Made by a program: the position numbers and the translations under genes. From the NCBI GenBank assembly GCA_024275215.1, contig JAJRZO010000423.1, positions 1 to 11,430 of the forward strand: a DNA stretch of 11,430 bases, written 5' to 3'. Source of the stretch: Candidatus Zixiibacteriota bacterium. Its GTDB lineage: Bacteria > Zixibacteria > MSB-5A5 > JAABVY01 > JAHJOQ01. The notes under the pieces are model-generated. The model was given only the letters and a program-made list of their open reading frames with translations. It did no database searches and had not been told where the DNA came from. This document shows positions 1 through 6,810 of this stretch, in pieces; position 1 is the stretch's first letter, and each line of letters begins with the position of its first letter.

Positions 1-1238
1 CCTCCGTGCACCTCGGCGACATTTTTTGCTACATACAGCCCAAGTCCCGACCCTTTCTCCCGCGTGGTAACAAACGGATCGAGAACCCGTTCGATATCTT
101 TGGCTTTGATTCCGTGTCCCTTATCAGCGATTTCTATACGGATATCATCAGCTTCTTTCAGAGTAATATCGATCTCACCGCCATCCGGTTGAGCGTCTCT
201 TGCATTCAGCATCAGATTGAGCACTGCCTGTCTGATTGCGAAATGATCGGCCTGAGCGGAAAATGTTCCATCTTCCGGTTCGTATCGTATTCGGATATCT
301 ATATTTGAATCTCTAAAATCAGCTCTGGTCTGGCTCACGAGTGTTTCAATCATTTTGCGCAGGTCGACACGCTCACGTTTTTCGCTTACGGGATGAACAA
401 AATCGAGATAACCCGATACTACGCTATTCAACCGTGACACCTCATCAGAAATAAAATCAAAGATCGGATCATCCGAATCTGCAGCATACTTCTTTTTTAT
501 TCTTTCGGCGCTATTCTTAATGATCCCAAGTGGATTCCGAATTGCATGGGCAATAGTAGCAGCCATTTCACCCATTGATGAAATCGCCGATGCACGAAGC
601 AGCGCCTGTTGTGTCATCAGGAGCTTTCTGTTTATCACAATAAAGGCAAACACGAACAAAAGCATCAGCCCGCCGCTAACCACATTCGCAACAATGATAT
701 TCCTGCGGAAACTATCAATCGTAGAGAAAAACTCGTATCCTGCTTCAGCGCTTATGACGGCAACAACTTTATCAGTCGGATCGGTAACGGGAGCGTATGC
801 TGTGAGCAGATAGAGACTATCCGAGCGATAGACTTGTGTCACGGCAGGAATTCCCGCACTGGCTGAGACAAACTCTGAAAGGTGAAGAATCTCGCCTGTT
901 CGATTCGAGTCGACATCCTCGAAAATATCCGCACCATTCGGGTCATATATTTTGATGTCCAATAGATTGTTGACATCACGAACTTCATCAAGAAGCAACA
1001 AAATACCGGCGTATTGTTCCAGATTCATCGAATCTCCGGCGATCAGTCCATCTGTCAGCAATCCGGCACGTCTTGCGGTCGATTCAGCAATTGCCTGAAG
1101 CTCCTGCGAAACGCGTTCCTCGGCAAAGGATTTCATGCGCACATATAAGTACCACTGGCTCAGATTCAGGAATACAAGAAACAGGAAGCCAAATGCCGCA
1201 ACCGCGATCGTGATTTTCCTGCTCAGAGCGAGTTTCAT
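1..1238 (-). CDS. Sensor histidine kinase, NtrB-like, C-terminus cut by window edge
   Basis: Membrane sensor kinase that should autophosphorylate a His and pass the phosphate to a response regulator not visible here. About 412 residues are in the window. Seen: membrane segment at about 9-27, a sensor region at about 33-178, second membrane segment at about 181-203, then a phospho-acceptor H-box HAIRNPL with His231 (codon 546-548), N-box NLMLNARDA (about 341-349), G1 box DKGHGI (372-377), F-box DPFVTTREKG and G2 box GSGLGL (396-401). The last residues before the edge are VHGG, so only the end of the ATPase domain is missing. The HAIRNPL box and lack of an obvious HAMP domain resemble kinases paired with sigma-54 response regulators; that pairing is inference. 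ATG at 1238 puts the first membrane helix right after MKLALSRK. It has no Shine-Dalgarno; an in-frame GTG further upstream is possible but less likely. Confidence 0.93.
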   Translation of the reverse strand, partial: MKLALSRKITIAVAAFGFLFLVFLNLSQWYLYVRMKSFAEERVSQELQAIAESTARRAGLLTDGLIAGDSMNLEQYAGILLLLDEVRDVNNLLDIKIYDPNGADIFEDVDSNRTGEILHLSEFVSASAGIPAVTQVYRSDSLYLLTAYAPVTDPTDKVVAVISAEAGYEFFSTIDSFRRNIIVANVVSGGLMLLFVFAFIVINRKLLMTQQALLRASAISSMGEMAATIAHAIRNPLGIIKNSAERIKKKYAADSDDPIFDFISDEVSRLNSVVSGYLDFVHPVSEKRERVDLRKMIETLVSQTRADFRDSNIDIRIRYEPEDGTFSAQADHFAIRQAVLNLMLNARDAQPDGGEIDITLKEADDIRIEIADKGHGIKAKDIERVLDPFVTTREKGSGLGLYVAKNVAEVHG

Positions 1239-1244
1239 AGCCGA

Positions 1245-1273
1245 AATATAGCAGGACAAATCCTGACACACAA
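1245..1273 (-). promoter_or_regulatory. Sigma-70-type promoter of the kinase gene, possibly leaderless
   Basis: On the minus strand, TTGTGT (1273-1268), a 17-base spacer and TATATT (1250-1245) form a recognisable -35/-10 pair. Transcription would begin about 7 bases after the -10, on or next to the kinase ATG at 1238. This fits the lack of a ribosome binding site. Within the spacer lies an inverted repeat, CAGGA-N4-TCCTG (1252-1265), where a regulator could block the promoter. By-eye call. Confidence 0.4.
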
Positions 1274-1281
1274 CAAGAACT

Positions 1282-1332
1282 GTGCATAGATGTACACTTT
1301 GACATGATCAACCGCTGTGCGACTGTACAGTC
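1282..1332. promoter_or_regulatory. Candidate enhancer/operator: two TGTACA-centred palindromes
   Basis: A perfect 12-base palindrome GACTGTACAGTC lies at 1321-1332. An imperfect one, GTGCATAGATGTACAC, lies at 1282-1297. Both contain TGTACA (1291-1296 and 1325-1330). They sit about 120-170 bases upstream of the predicted start from the sigma-54 promoter at 1426-1441, the usual range for enhancer-binding activator sites. They are also upstream of the divergent kinase promoter, so one regulator could serve both sides. The palindromes are seen; the role is inferred. Confidence 0.4.
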
Positions 1333-1425
1333 AGGTACAAATCAAAGCGTTCCAGCATTAACTCCGACAGTATCGACATGGCCAACCTGTTGGCACTCAA
1401 CTAATTCGCAGAGTTTTATGCGTTT

Positions 1426-1441
1426 TGGCACAGCAATCGCA
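1426..1441 (+). promoter_or_regulatory. Sigma-54 (-24/-12) promoter of the repeat lipoprotein gene
   Basis: TGGCACAGCAATCGCA matches the sigma-54 consensus TGGCACR-N4-TTGCW except for one base in the -12 element (TCGC for TTGC). GG at 1427-1428 and GC at 1439-1440 have the correct 12-base offset. The start site would be near 1452, giving a leader of about 42 bases before ATG 1494. Two sigma-54 activators are encoded in this window, so a user of such a promoter is present. Confidence 0.68.
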
Positions 1442-1493
1442 ATACAGTTCGGCAGAAGAAATGGACAATGCTTAACAATTACAGGAGGTCATG

Positions 1494-2636
1494 ATGAAAA
1501 GGTTTTTCTTCCCTTTGGTTCTTTCACTGATTCTGGGCGCACTACTGATTTCAGGATGTTCCAAAGAATCCGCACCGCTAACTTCTAACGACATGGGATT
1601 GAATTTCGAGGATGAGTTCGGTGGTTATGATGCCTCGAATGAGGCTCCCGGATTCGGTGACGAGACGATTCTCAGCGAAATGTCTGAGGATGCCGAAGTC
1701 GCAGTCGATGATCCTGAGTTTTCCATCCAATTTGCGACACTCGATACTCTTCCGATTGTCAAGGTCTATGCGATGAAAATCCTCTGGGGGCAGCTTGAAT
1801 TCGACTCGACAGTTACGGAAATGACAGACTGGTCGGGATCACTGACAATCGCAAACGGTGCAATCAGAATTGCGAGCCTGATCAGATTTGAGTGGCCGTA
1901 CGATCATATCGTGAGACCGCGCACGGATCGCAGCAAACTTGAGTGGGTGTCACAAACAGCGCCGCATTTCGACGGCATTCTCGTGTGGTTGTATGACCTC
2001 TCGGACAGCCTGGGACTCACGGAGAACACTGTCACATTCCAGACAGGACCATACACCAGAACATTTACAATGTCCGAACTCGACTCGCTCTCTGAGATTA
2101 TCGAAGTCGATGAACTTGGTAACGAGGTCTCATTCGATGCGCGTTACCTGGAGACACCCGACTGTGGGTATGGTTTCCTTGGTGGACGATGGGTATTCAA
2201 AGAGAACAATCGCGGTATATTCTACGGTCGCTGGGTCAACTGGAGCGGTATGGCAATGGGACACCTCCGCGGTCACTGGGGAATCAACAGTGCAGGCGAA
2301 AAAGTATTCTTCGGAAAGTGGATCGGCCGCGGCGGCGAATTCAAAGGCCTGTTGAGAGGAAACTGGGACTATGATTCCAACGAAGAATGTGCCGATTGCC
2401 CGCCGAAGGGTATCTTCGACGGTGTGTGGGCTGACAGGAATGGTGTAATCAGGGGTCATCTCGGTGGCAGATGGGCGGCATTCCCTCCGCCGCCTGACAA
2501 TGGTAACGCTAACAATGGTAATCATGGAAATGGCGGCAACATGGGTGGAATGAACGACGAGATCGCTGGTATCCCCGGTCATCATCGTGGATTCTTCCTC
2601 GGGCGATGGGACAAGTTCTGCCCTGAAGTGGAATAG
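1494..2636 (+). CDS. Lipoprotein with eight GxxxGxW repeats
   Basis: Predicted exported lipoprotein of 380 residues, function unknown. The N-terminus is a lipoprotein signal peptide with lipobox ISGC, Cys22 being the lipidated residue. An acidic linker follows (about 35-80), then a globular part (about 85-215). The C-terminal part carries eight short motifs of the form G-h-h-x-G-x-W (GFLGGRW, GIFYGRW, GHLRGHW, KVFFGKW, GLLRGNW, GIFDGVW, GHLGGRW, GFFLGRW). A Gly/Asn-rich insert precedes the last copy. Two adjacent ATG codons occur at 1491 and 1494; I chose 1494 because AGGAGG at 1483-1488 is then 5 bases away instead of 2. It has its own sigma-54 promoter and terminator, so it appears monocistronic. 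The repeats recall MORN-like beta-hairpin repeats, but length and pattern differ. I do not recognise a named family. Confidence 0.88.
   Translation: MKRFFFPLVLSLILGALLISGCSKESAPLTSNDMGLNFEDEFGGYDASNEAPGFGDETILSEMSEDAEVAVDDPEFSIQFATLDTLPIVKVYAMKILWGQLEFDSTVTEMTDWSGSLTIANGAIRIASLIRFEWPYDHIVRPRTDRSKLEWVSQTAPHFDGILVWLYDLSDSLGLTENTVTFQTGPYTRTFTMSELDSLSEIIEVDELGNEVSFDARYLETPDCGYGFLGGRWVFKENNRGIFYGRWVNWSGMAMGHLRGHWGINSAGEKVFFGKWIGRGGEFKGLLRGNWDYDSNEECADCPPKGIFDGVWADRNGVIRGHLGGRWAAFPPPPDNGNANNGNHGNGGNMGGMNDEIAGIPGHHRGFFLGRWDKFCPEVE
2172..2609 (+). repeat. Region coding for GxxxGxW protein repeats
   Basis: The eight motifs start at about residues 227, 241, 256, 270, 285, 306, 321 and 366 of the lipoprotein. 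The spacing alternates 14 and 15 residues, with one gap of 21 and one of 45. The regularity implies a repeating beta-hairpin. The DNA itself is not an obvious exact tandem repeat, so the copies are old or kept by selection on the protein. Confidence 0.75.
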
Positions 2637-2666
2637 ATCTCTCCCTTTGCATTCCTTTATATAGAT

Positions 2667-2700
2667 AACAGCCCGTCTGCTATGGCGGGCTGTTTGCGTT
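2667..2700 (+). terminator. Rho-independent terminator after the lipoprotein gene
   Basis: An 11-base-pair stem, AACAGCCCGTC (2667-2677) with GGCGGGCTGTT (2684-2694) including one G-T pair, has a 6-base loop. A modest T-rich tail follows. It lies 30 bases after the stop at 2636 and just before the next promoter. Confidence 0.85.
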
Positions 2701-2708
2701 ATTATTGC

Positions 2709-2737
2709 TTGACTTTCCGACAAACCCGCGTTAAAAT
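2709..2737 (+). promoter_or_regulatory. Sigma-70 promoter for the small exported protein and TPR regulator
   Basis: TTGACT (2709-2714), a 17-base spacer and TAAAAT (2732-2737) are each one base from consensus at ideal spacing. The start would be near 2744, giving a leader of about 120 bases before ATG 2866. No terminator separates 2866-3204 from the regulator gene, so both should be transcribed from here. Confidence 0.75.
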
Positions 2738-2738
2738 A

Positions 2739-2755
2739 TTGTTAGTAACTGACAA
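2739..2755. promoter_or_regulatory. Candidate operator: 17-base palindrome on the start site
   Basis: TTGTTAGTAACTGACAA is a palindrome centred on 2747 with a single mismatched pair (TTGTYAGT on each side). It begins 2 bases after the -10 box and covers the expected transcription start, a classic place for a repressor. The spacing is too tight for an RNA hairpin loop, so a DNA-binding site is more likely. The binding protein is unknown. Confidence 0.5.
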
Positions 2756-2865
2756 CCATCCCCTTTTTGCCTCATCGCCAATCGTGGCATTAAACGAACT
2801 ATGGATGCTTTGCGTCTGTTTTATGGATAGAAAGCATTGCCGTTTATTATACAAAGGAGAGTGCA

Positions 2866-3204
2866 ATGAAACTCGGAAAGCTTATAATTTTGGCTGTTAT
2901 CCTGATCTTCGTGATCGGGATTGTACCCTCTCTGGTTGCCAGAGACATGATTGTAGAGGATGAAATCGTCAATCCGCCCCCGGGAGACAATGGAGGAGGA
3001 ATTATCGAAGGGGATCCATGGGATGACAACAATGACGATGATCCCGGCAATAGTTCCATGTACCCAGCCGTTCAGATTGGTGGGAAATTGATCCATTGGT
3101 CATTTTTCAGATTCTGGTTCGTTTCTATCAAAACCAACATGGTCGAGATAGAACAAATTCGCCCAGCTGGAACCGGAATCACAATGAGAAAGCCGACTAA
3201 GTGA
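2866..3204 (+). CDS. Small exported or membrane-anchored protein, unknown function
   Basis: 112 residues, not recognised. Seen: an N-terminal hydrophobic segment (about 6-24) that could be a signal peptide, cleaved after SLVA, or an uncleaved anchor; a Pro/Gly/Asp-rich low-complexity linker (36-62); an aromatic-rich stretch, WSFFRFWFVSI (about 78-88), too short to be a clear membrane helix; and a basic end. The ribosome site AAAGGAGA (2853-2860) is well placed for ATG 2866. The stop TGA (3202-3204) overlaps the next ATG by one base, so translation of the two genes is probably coupled. This suggests that it works with, or is sensed by, the downstream TPR regulator. It could act as a membrane partner; that is inference only. 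Confidence 0.75.
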   Translation: MKLGKLIILAVILIFVIGIVPSLVARDMIVEDEIVNPPPGDNGGGIIEGDPWDDNNDDDPGNSSMYPAVQIGGKLIHWSFFRFWFVSIKTNMVEIEQIRPAGTGITMRKPTK

Positions 3205-5435
3205 TGCAAATGCCGAATACAGACAGCCCAAAACTTGCCGGTGAGCTTGCGGAATTCGAGCGATACTGCTCCCTCCGCGATCTCAGAAAGGCAGCGGAAA
3301 AGCTCGGGCAAATCGAGTCGGAGTTCAAAGACGAGGCATCCGCTTCACTTGAGTTTTTGCTCCACAAGGCGACATTCCTGAACCAAACGGGTGACTACCA
3401 TGGGGCGCTCGGGGTTGCCGGTGAAGCTTACGAGCTGCTCCGTGAAACATCGGAACATGCCCTGCTGGCCAGGATTCAGACAGAACTCGCGAGAGCTCAT
3501 CAATATCTGGGCGAGACAGACCGGAGTGAACGCGAGTATCGCGATGTCGCCGCCAGCTTCAGACGCATGGGAGATGTCGTGGGAGTCATTGACACTCTCA
3601 ACAAAATTGCAGGTATTCGTTATCTCAGAGCCGACTACGATGAAGCGCGCAGACTTCTCGACGAAGCATGGAATCATGCTGAGGAACTCGATGACGAGCT
3701 TCGTCTTGCAAGAATAAGCAGCAATATCGGACGTATTGCGCTGCGCCAGGGGAAATTCAATGATGCTGTGGACAAACTCTCGATTTCGATTGAGAAACAT
3801 GGGAAACTTGGAAACAATGTAAGTCTCTCCAGGGCTTTCCTGTCACTCGCATTAGTAGAAATACGGCTTGCCAATTACGATTCGGCGCGCCGCAATCTCA
3901 GAAATGCGCTCGCAATAATCCGAGAGCATGATTTGAAGCGCGAACTGGCAATATATTTCGAGTACAGAGCTGAGCTGCTCACAGCTATGGGGAATCTTGA
4001 CGAAGCTCTCGGATCGATTCAGTCAGCTATCGAGCAGGGTCGTGGAATCGCATCGGACGGCGATCTTATCAGCCAGTCGGAGAGAATCAAGGCCGGTATT
4101 CTCTACGAGATGCGTAAATACGATGAGGCTGAGAAATCCGCAAGTAAAGCTCTCCGCATTGCCGAACGGATCGATGAAAAGCTGGAGATCGCCGAGAGTA
4201 CGAAACTGCTTGCGATGATCTCTGACCGCAAAGGAGCATCGACCGACAGCAGACAACAGATCGAATATGCGATTGTCTTGTTACAGCAACTTAGAGCTAC
4301 ATACGAACTGGCTGAATGCTATGAGCAGGCGGCAGAGTTGACATGGCTCGATAATAGCACACGTATATTCTATCGTGTCATGGCGACCGATTTGCTCGGT
4401 TCGATCGGAATAGAATCTGATCTGGTAAGGGAATCGAAATCTACTTCCACTGATAAACTGGATCGGCATGTGTTCGCAGTAACGGGGGTGTCCGGTGATT
4501 CAGTGCAGATTATCACTGCCAGCAAGCAGATGAGATCAATCCTTCGGATTGTCGACCATTGTAAGGATTCGGATATTCCAATACTGATCACCGGAGAGAC
4601 CGGTACCGGTAAGGACCTGCTTGCAAAGTTTATACACAATTCGTCAAACCGCTCAGGCGGACCGTTTATCACAGTCAATTGCTCAGCGATACCGAATGAG
4701 CTTGCTGAAAGCGAACTCTTTGGTCATGTGAAGGGAGCATTCACCAATGCTCTCGAGAACAGGGATGGTCTGATCGAGGCCGCCGATGGCGGAACACTAT
4801 TTCTCAACGAAATTGGCGAACTGCCGAACTCACTTCAGGCAAAGTTGCTTGGATGCCTCGAGGAAAAGAAAGTCATCAAAGTCGGTGATACTGTTTCAAG
4901 ACCTGTAGATTTCAGGTTGATCACTGCTACGAATCGGGACCTTGAGGAGAGTATTGAGACAGGCCGGTTTCGTCGCGATCTGTATTTCAGAATCGCTGTC
5001 ATGACGCTTGATCTTCCTCCACTCAGAGCGAGACGAGAGGACATTATGGCGCTGATGAAACACTTCATGGCAGAGAATGGAATCGACATACGAGAACATG
5101 ATGATCTGTTCGACAATGACAATATAATGAATGTCATCAGATACAGGTGGCCGGGAAATGTCCGGGAACTTCGAAATGAAATTCGGCTTGTTACTCTCGA
5201 ATGCGATGGCGACCCGGAAGCAGTGATTGAAGCTCTCAATGCGAAGCTCGGTGATCCATTACCAGAATCGCAACTGGAATTTCAATCTGGTTTGGCGGGA
5301 GAAGTCGCGTCATTCGAACGGGAAAGGATCAGACAGGCGCTTCGCTCGGCAAGCGGTGTGATCCGCAAGGCGGCAAAACTGCTTAAAATACCTGAGGCGA
5401 CACTCAGGTCGAAGATCAAGAGGTTGAATCTCTAA
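3204..5435 (+). CDS. TPR-domain sigma-54-dependent regulator (AAA+ and Fis-type HTH)
   Basis: 743-residue bacterial enhancer-binding protein. Residues about 15-385 form TPR-like helical pairs, replacing the usual receiver or PAS sensor; they probably bind a protein partner. The AAA+ domain is at about 435-660: Walker A GETGTGK (464-470), L1 loop GAFTNA (511-516; canonical GAFTGA), Walker B LFLNE (532-536; usual LFLDE), arginine-finger region RRDLYFRI, and WPGNVREL. A Fis-type HTH closes the protein (about 715-742). GTG 3201 and ATG 3204 are both in frame; ATG is preferred because it overlaps the TGA of the upstream gene. The two changed AAA+ residues may alter ATP turnover or sigma-54 contact, but they are natural variants and do not prove loss of activity. 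Its target could be the sigma-54 promoter at 1426. Confidence 0.93.
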   Translation: MQMPNTDSPKLAGELAEFERYCSLRDLRKAAEKLGQIESEFKDEASASLEFLLHKATFLNQTGDYHGALGVAGEAYELLRETSEHALLARIQTELARAHQYLGETDRSEREYRDVAASFRRMGDVVGVIDTLNKIAGIRYLRADYDEARRLLDEAWNHAEELDDELRLARISSNIGRIALRQGKFNDAVDKLSISIEKHGKLGNNVSLSRAFLSLALVEIRLANYDSARRNLRNALAIIREHDLKRELAIYFEYRAELLTAMGNLDEALGSIQSAIEQGRGIASDGDLISQSERIKAGILYEMRKYDEAEKSASKALRIAERIDEKLEIAESTKLLAMISDRKGASTDSRQQIEYAIVLLQQLRATYELAECYEQAAELTWLDNSTRIFYRVMATDLLGSIGIESDLVRESKSTSTDKLDRHVFAVTGVSGDSVQIITASKQMRSILRIVDHCKDSDIPILITGETGTGKDLLAKFIHNSSNRSGGPFITVNCSAIPNELAESELFGHVKGAFTNALENRDGLIEAADGGTLFLNEIGELPNSLQAKLLGCLEEKKVIKVGDTVSRPVDFRLITATNRDLEESIETGRFRRDLYFRIAVMTLDLPPLRARREDIMALMKHFMAENGIDIREHDDLFDNDNIMNVIRYRWPGNVRELRNEIRLVTLECDGDPEAVIEALNAKLGDPLPESQLEFQSGLAGEVASFERERIRQALRSASGVIRKAAKLLKIPEATLRSKIKRLNL

Positions 5436-5492
5436 TGCGCGAAATATAGTAATTCTCCATCTGAAATGCGCACTTTGGTAATTGCATGTGAC

Positions 5493-5528
5493 AGAGCCGG
5501 TTACAAAACGTAACCGGCTCTTTTCTTT
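5493..5528 (+). terminator. Rho-independent terminator after the TPR regulator
   Basis: A perfect stem, GAGCCGGTTAC (5494-5504) with GTAACCGGCTC (5510-5520), has loop AAAAC and is followed by TTTTCTTT. It lies 58 bases after the regulator's stop and ends the 2866-5435 transcript. Confidence 0.93.
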
Positions 5529-5676
5529 GATATGGAGCAGATTCTGCGAACCCGGCAAAATCCCTGTCGAATTTGACAATTTTGACCAGCCGGGGTAGCC
5601 CGCGTAACCCCCTGTTGTGCAGGCGGTTACAATTACAGCCCCCGTTCTCACATTTTTGCAATTTCCGGCACGCCCG

Positions 5677-5820
5677 TTGCGTTAGGTATGTGACGGCATA
5701 TACGTCAAAGCAAGCCTTTTGGTTGGCTCCGCTTAGGCGAGTTAAGCATCTCTTGCTTTAACAGTACTATGGTTTTGGGCGGTCCCCATCCACAGCGGCA
5801 GGTGGATGGGGACTTATTAT
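5677..5820 (+). ncRNA. Candidate small structured RNA in the 5436-5937 gap
   Basis: The gap between the TPR regulator and FKBP genes holds no convincing gene. Within it, TTGCGT (5677-5682), a 16-base spacer and TATACG (5699-5704) could be a weak promoter with a start near 5711. The following sequence can fold as an outer stem, AAAGCAAG (5707-5714) with CTTGCTTT (5752-5759), enclosing a short GCC/GGC hairpin and a GCTTA/TAAGC hairpin. It ends at a strong hairpin (5782-5813). The inverted repeat TGACG-N7-CGTCA (5691-5707) overlaps the supposed -10. I match it to no known RNA family. It could instead be a dispersed intergenic repeat. Confidence 0.3.
5782..5820 (+). terminator. Hairpin terminator of an unassigned transcript
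   Basis: A perfect 12-base-pair stem, GTCCCCATCCAC (5782-5793) with GTGGATGGGGAC (5802-5813), has an 8-base loop and then TTATTATTTC. No gene ends nearby and the TPR regulator already has its own terminator at 5493. It therefore points to a separate short transcript, or to a leader or attenuator upstream of the FKBP gene. Confidence 0.6.
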
Positions 5821-5843
5821 TTCAAGGTCTGATTTTATTGTTA

Positions 5844-5892
5844 CTAAAATCATAATTTTAGCTGTTGCGTTTTAGATGTAAACCTGTATCTT
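5844..5892 (+). promoter_or_regulatory. Probable promoter of the FKBP gene with adjacent inverted repeat
   Basis: TTGCGT (5865-5870), 16 bases and TATCTT (5887-5892) form a moderate sigma-70 match. The predicted start is about 40 bases before the ATG. Directly upstream is a perfect AT-rich inverted repeat, CTAAAAT-CATA-ATTTTAG (5844-5861), placed like an activator or operator site. By-eye call. Confidence 0.4.
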
Positions 5893-5937
5893 CGGCGAAA
5901 GCAAAACCAGACACCGGTTGATTCAGGAGGAGTATTG

Positions 5938-6459
5938 ATGAAGTCACTCATTTCGATCTTTGCTATTTTGTTGTTGATTGTATTCATCGGTTGCAATGAC
6001 GCCACCGAGAAAAAAACTACCGATGACACCGGGAAAACTGAGGAAGCTGTGAAGGAGACTGCTGCTCAACAGCCAGAGGTACAGAATTTGTCTGCGGAGC
6101 TTCCCCAGATTGAGGGCGATACAATCACGACAGAAAGCGGACTCAAGTACATCGACATAAAAGTCGGTGACGGTCCCATGCCTGAGACAGGACAGACCTG
6201 TGTGATGCATTACACCGGCTGGCTGACCAATGGCAAGAAGTTCGACTCATCACGCGACCGCGGCAAACCATTCCCGTTCCCGATTGGTCAGGGACGTGTG
6301 ATCAAGGGATGGGACGAGGGTGTTGCCTCGATGAAAGTCGGCGGACGTCGTCTTTTGATAATCCCGTCACAGCTCGGATACGGCGATCGCGGCTACCCGC
6401 CGGTCATCCCGCCGAAATCGACACTTGTTTTTGATGTCGAACTTCTCGAAGTGAAATAA
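5938..6459 (+). CDS. FKBP-type peptidyl-prolyl cis-trans isomerase lipoprotein
   Basis: Catalyses cis-trans isomerisation of Xaa-Pro bonds and should help exported proteins fold. The protein is 173 residues. Seen: a signal peptide ending FIGC, with Cys19 as probable lipidation site (Phe at -3 is not ideal), a charged, Thr-rich linker (about 22-60), and one FKBP domain (about 62-173). The FKBP pocket residues are present: HYTGWL, KFDSS, FPFPIGQGRVIKGWDEG with the central Trp, and LGYGDRG through IPPKSTLVFDVELL. ATG 5938 was chosen because GGAGGAG (5926-5932) is 5 bases upstream; an in-frame TTG at 5935 fits less well. It has its own terminator, so it is a single-gene unit. The domain is near full family length with no missing active-site element. 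Confidence 0.95.
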   Translation: MKSLISIFAILLLIVFIGCNDATEKKTTDDTGKTEEAVKETAAQQPEVQNLSAELPQIEGDTITTESGLKYIDIKVGDGPMPETGQTCVMHYTGWLTNGKKFDSSRDRGKPFPFPIGQGRVIKGWDEGVASMKVGGRRLLIIPSQLGYGDRGYPPVIPPKSTLVFDVELLEVK

Positions 6460-6486
6460 CAGCGTACATCATATCGTAAAAACATG

Positions 6487-6516
6487 AAACGGCTGTCAAT
6501 CGACAGCCGTTTTTTA
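6487..6516 (+). terminator. Rho-independent terminator after the FKBP gene
   Basis: A perfect stem, AAACGGCTGTC (6487-6497) with GACAGCCGTTT (6502-6512), has loop AATC and runs into a T-tract. It lies 27 bases after the stop codon. Confidence 0.95.
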
Positions 6517-6810
6517 TTCAGATTACCTGACGATTTAATGTCTTCATCTTCCATTCCATACCCGGTTTCAAAGCAGGTCGTATTTGATCTTTCCCTGAAG
6601 AAATGGACATTTTTTAATGAGCAAGGCTGTTCAGAGTATCCCGTGGTTGTATGTTTTCGTCATGAGAATCGTCGTTTGAAGGTAAAAAACTTTGAATGAT
6701 ATTACCCGATCCCAAACTGTCTGTTTCGATTGCTTGCTTTCAGGATAATTATCTATTATGGTGAAAAATATCAATGTCGTATACATCCGAAATGATCGTT
6801 GTTGGTGAAA
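6517..6810 (+). promoter_or_regulatory. Upstream region of the PAS regulator; weak sigma-70 promoter
   Basis: About 290 bases without a gene I can support. The best promoter is TTGCTT (6730-6735), an 18-base spacer and TATTAT (6754-6759), giving a short leader before the regulator start. There is no TGCAC palindrome like those at 8175-8223 and no -24/-12 element, so the regulator is probably made constitutively from a housekeeping promoter. Nothing else stands out. Confidence 0.4.

Noticed and set aside
1391..1410. TGGCAC upstream of the lipoprotein gene as another sigma-54 promoter
   Set aside because: The nearest GC lies at the wrong spacing; the element at 1426-1441 fits far better.
2130..2723. 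Long minus-strand open frame opposite the repeat lipoprotein
   Set aside because: It is antisense to a clear lipoprotein gene, overlaps the terminator and the next promoter, and its protein has no recognisable features.
5573..5761. Open frame of 62 codons in the 5436-5937 gap
   Set aside because: Composition is unlike the neighbouring genes, no ribosome site is seen, and it lies across the candidate RNA structure.
6484..6699. Open frame of 71 codons after the FKBP gene
   Set aside because: It starts inside the FKBP terminator hairpin, has no ribosome site and no family resemblance.
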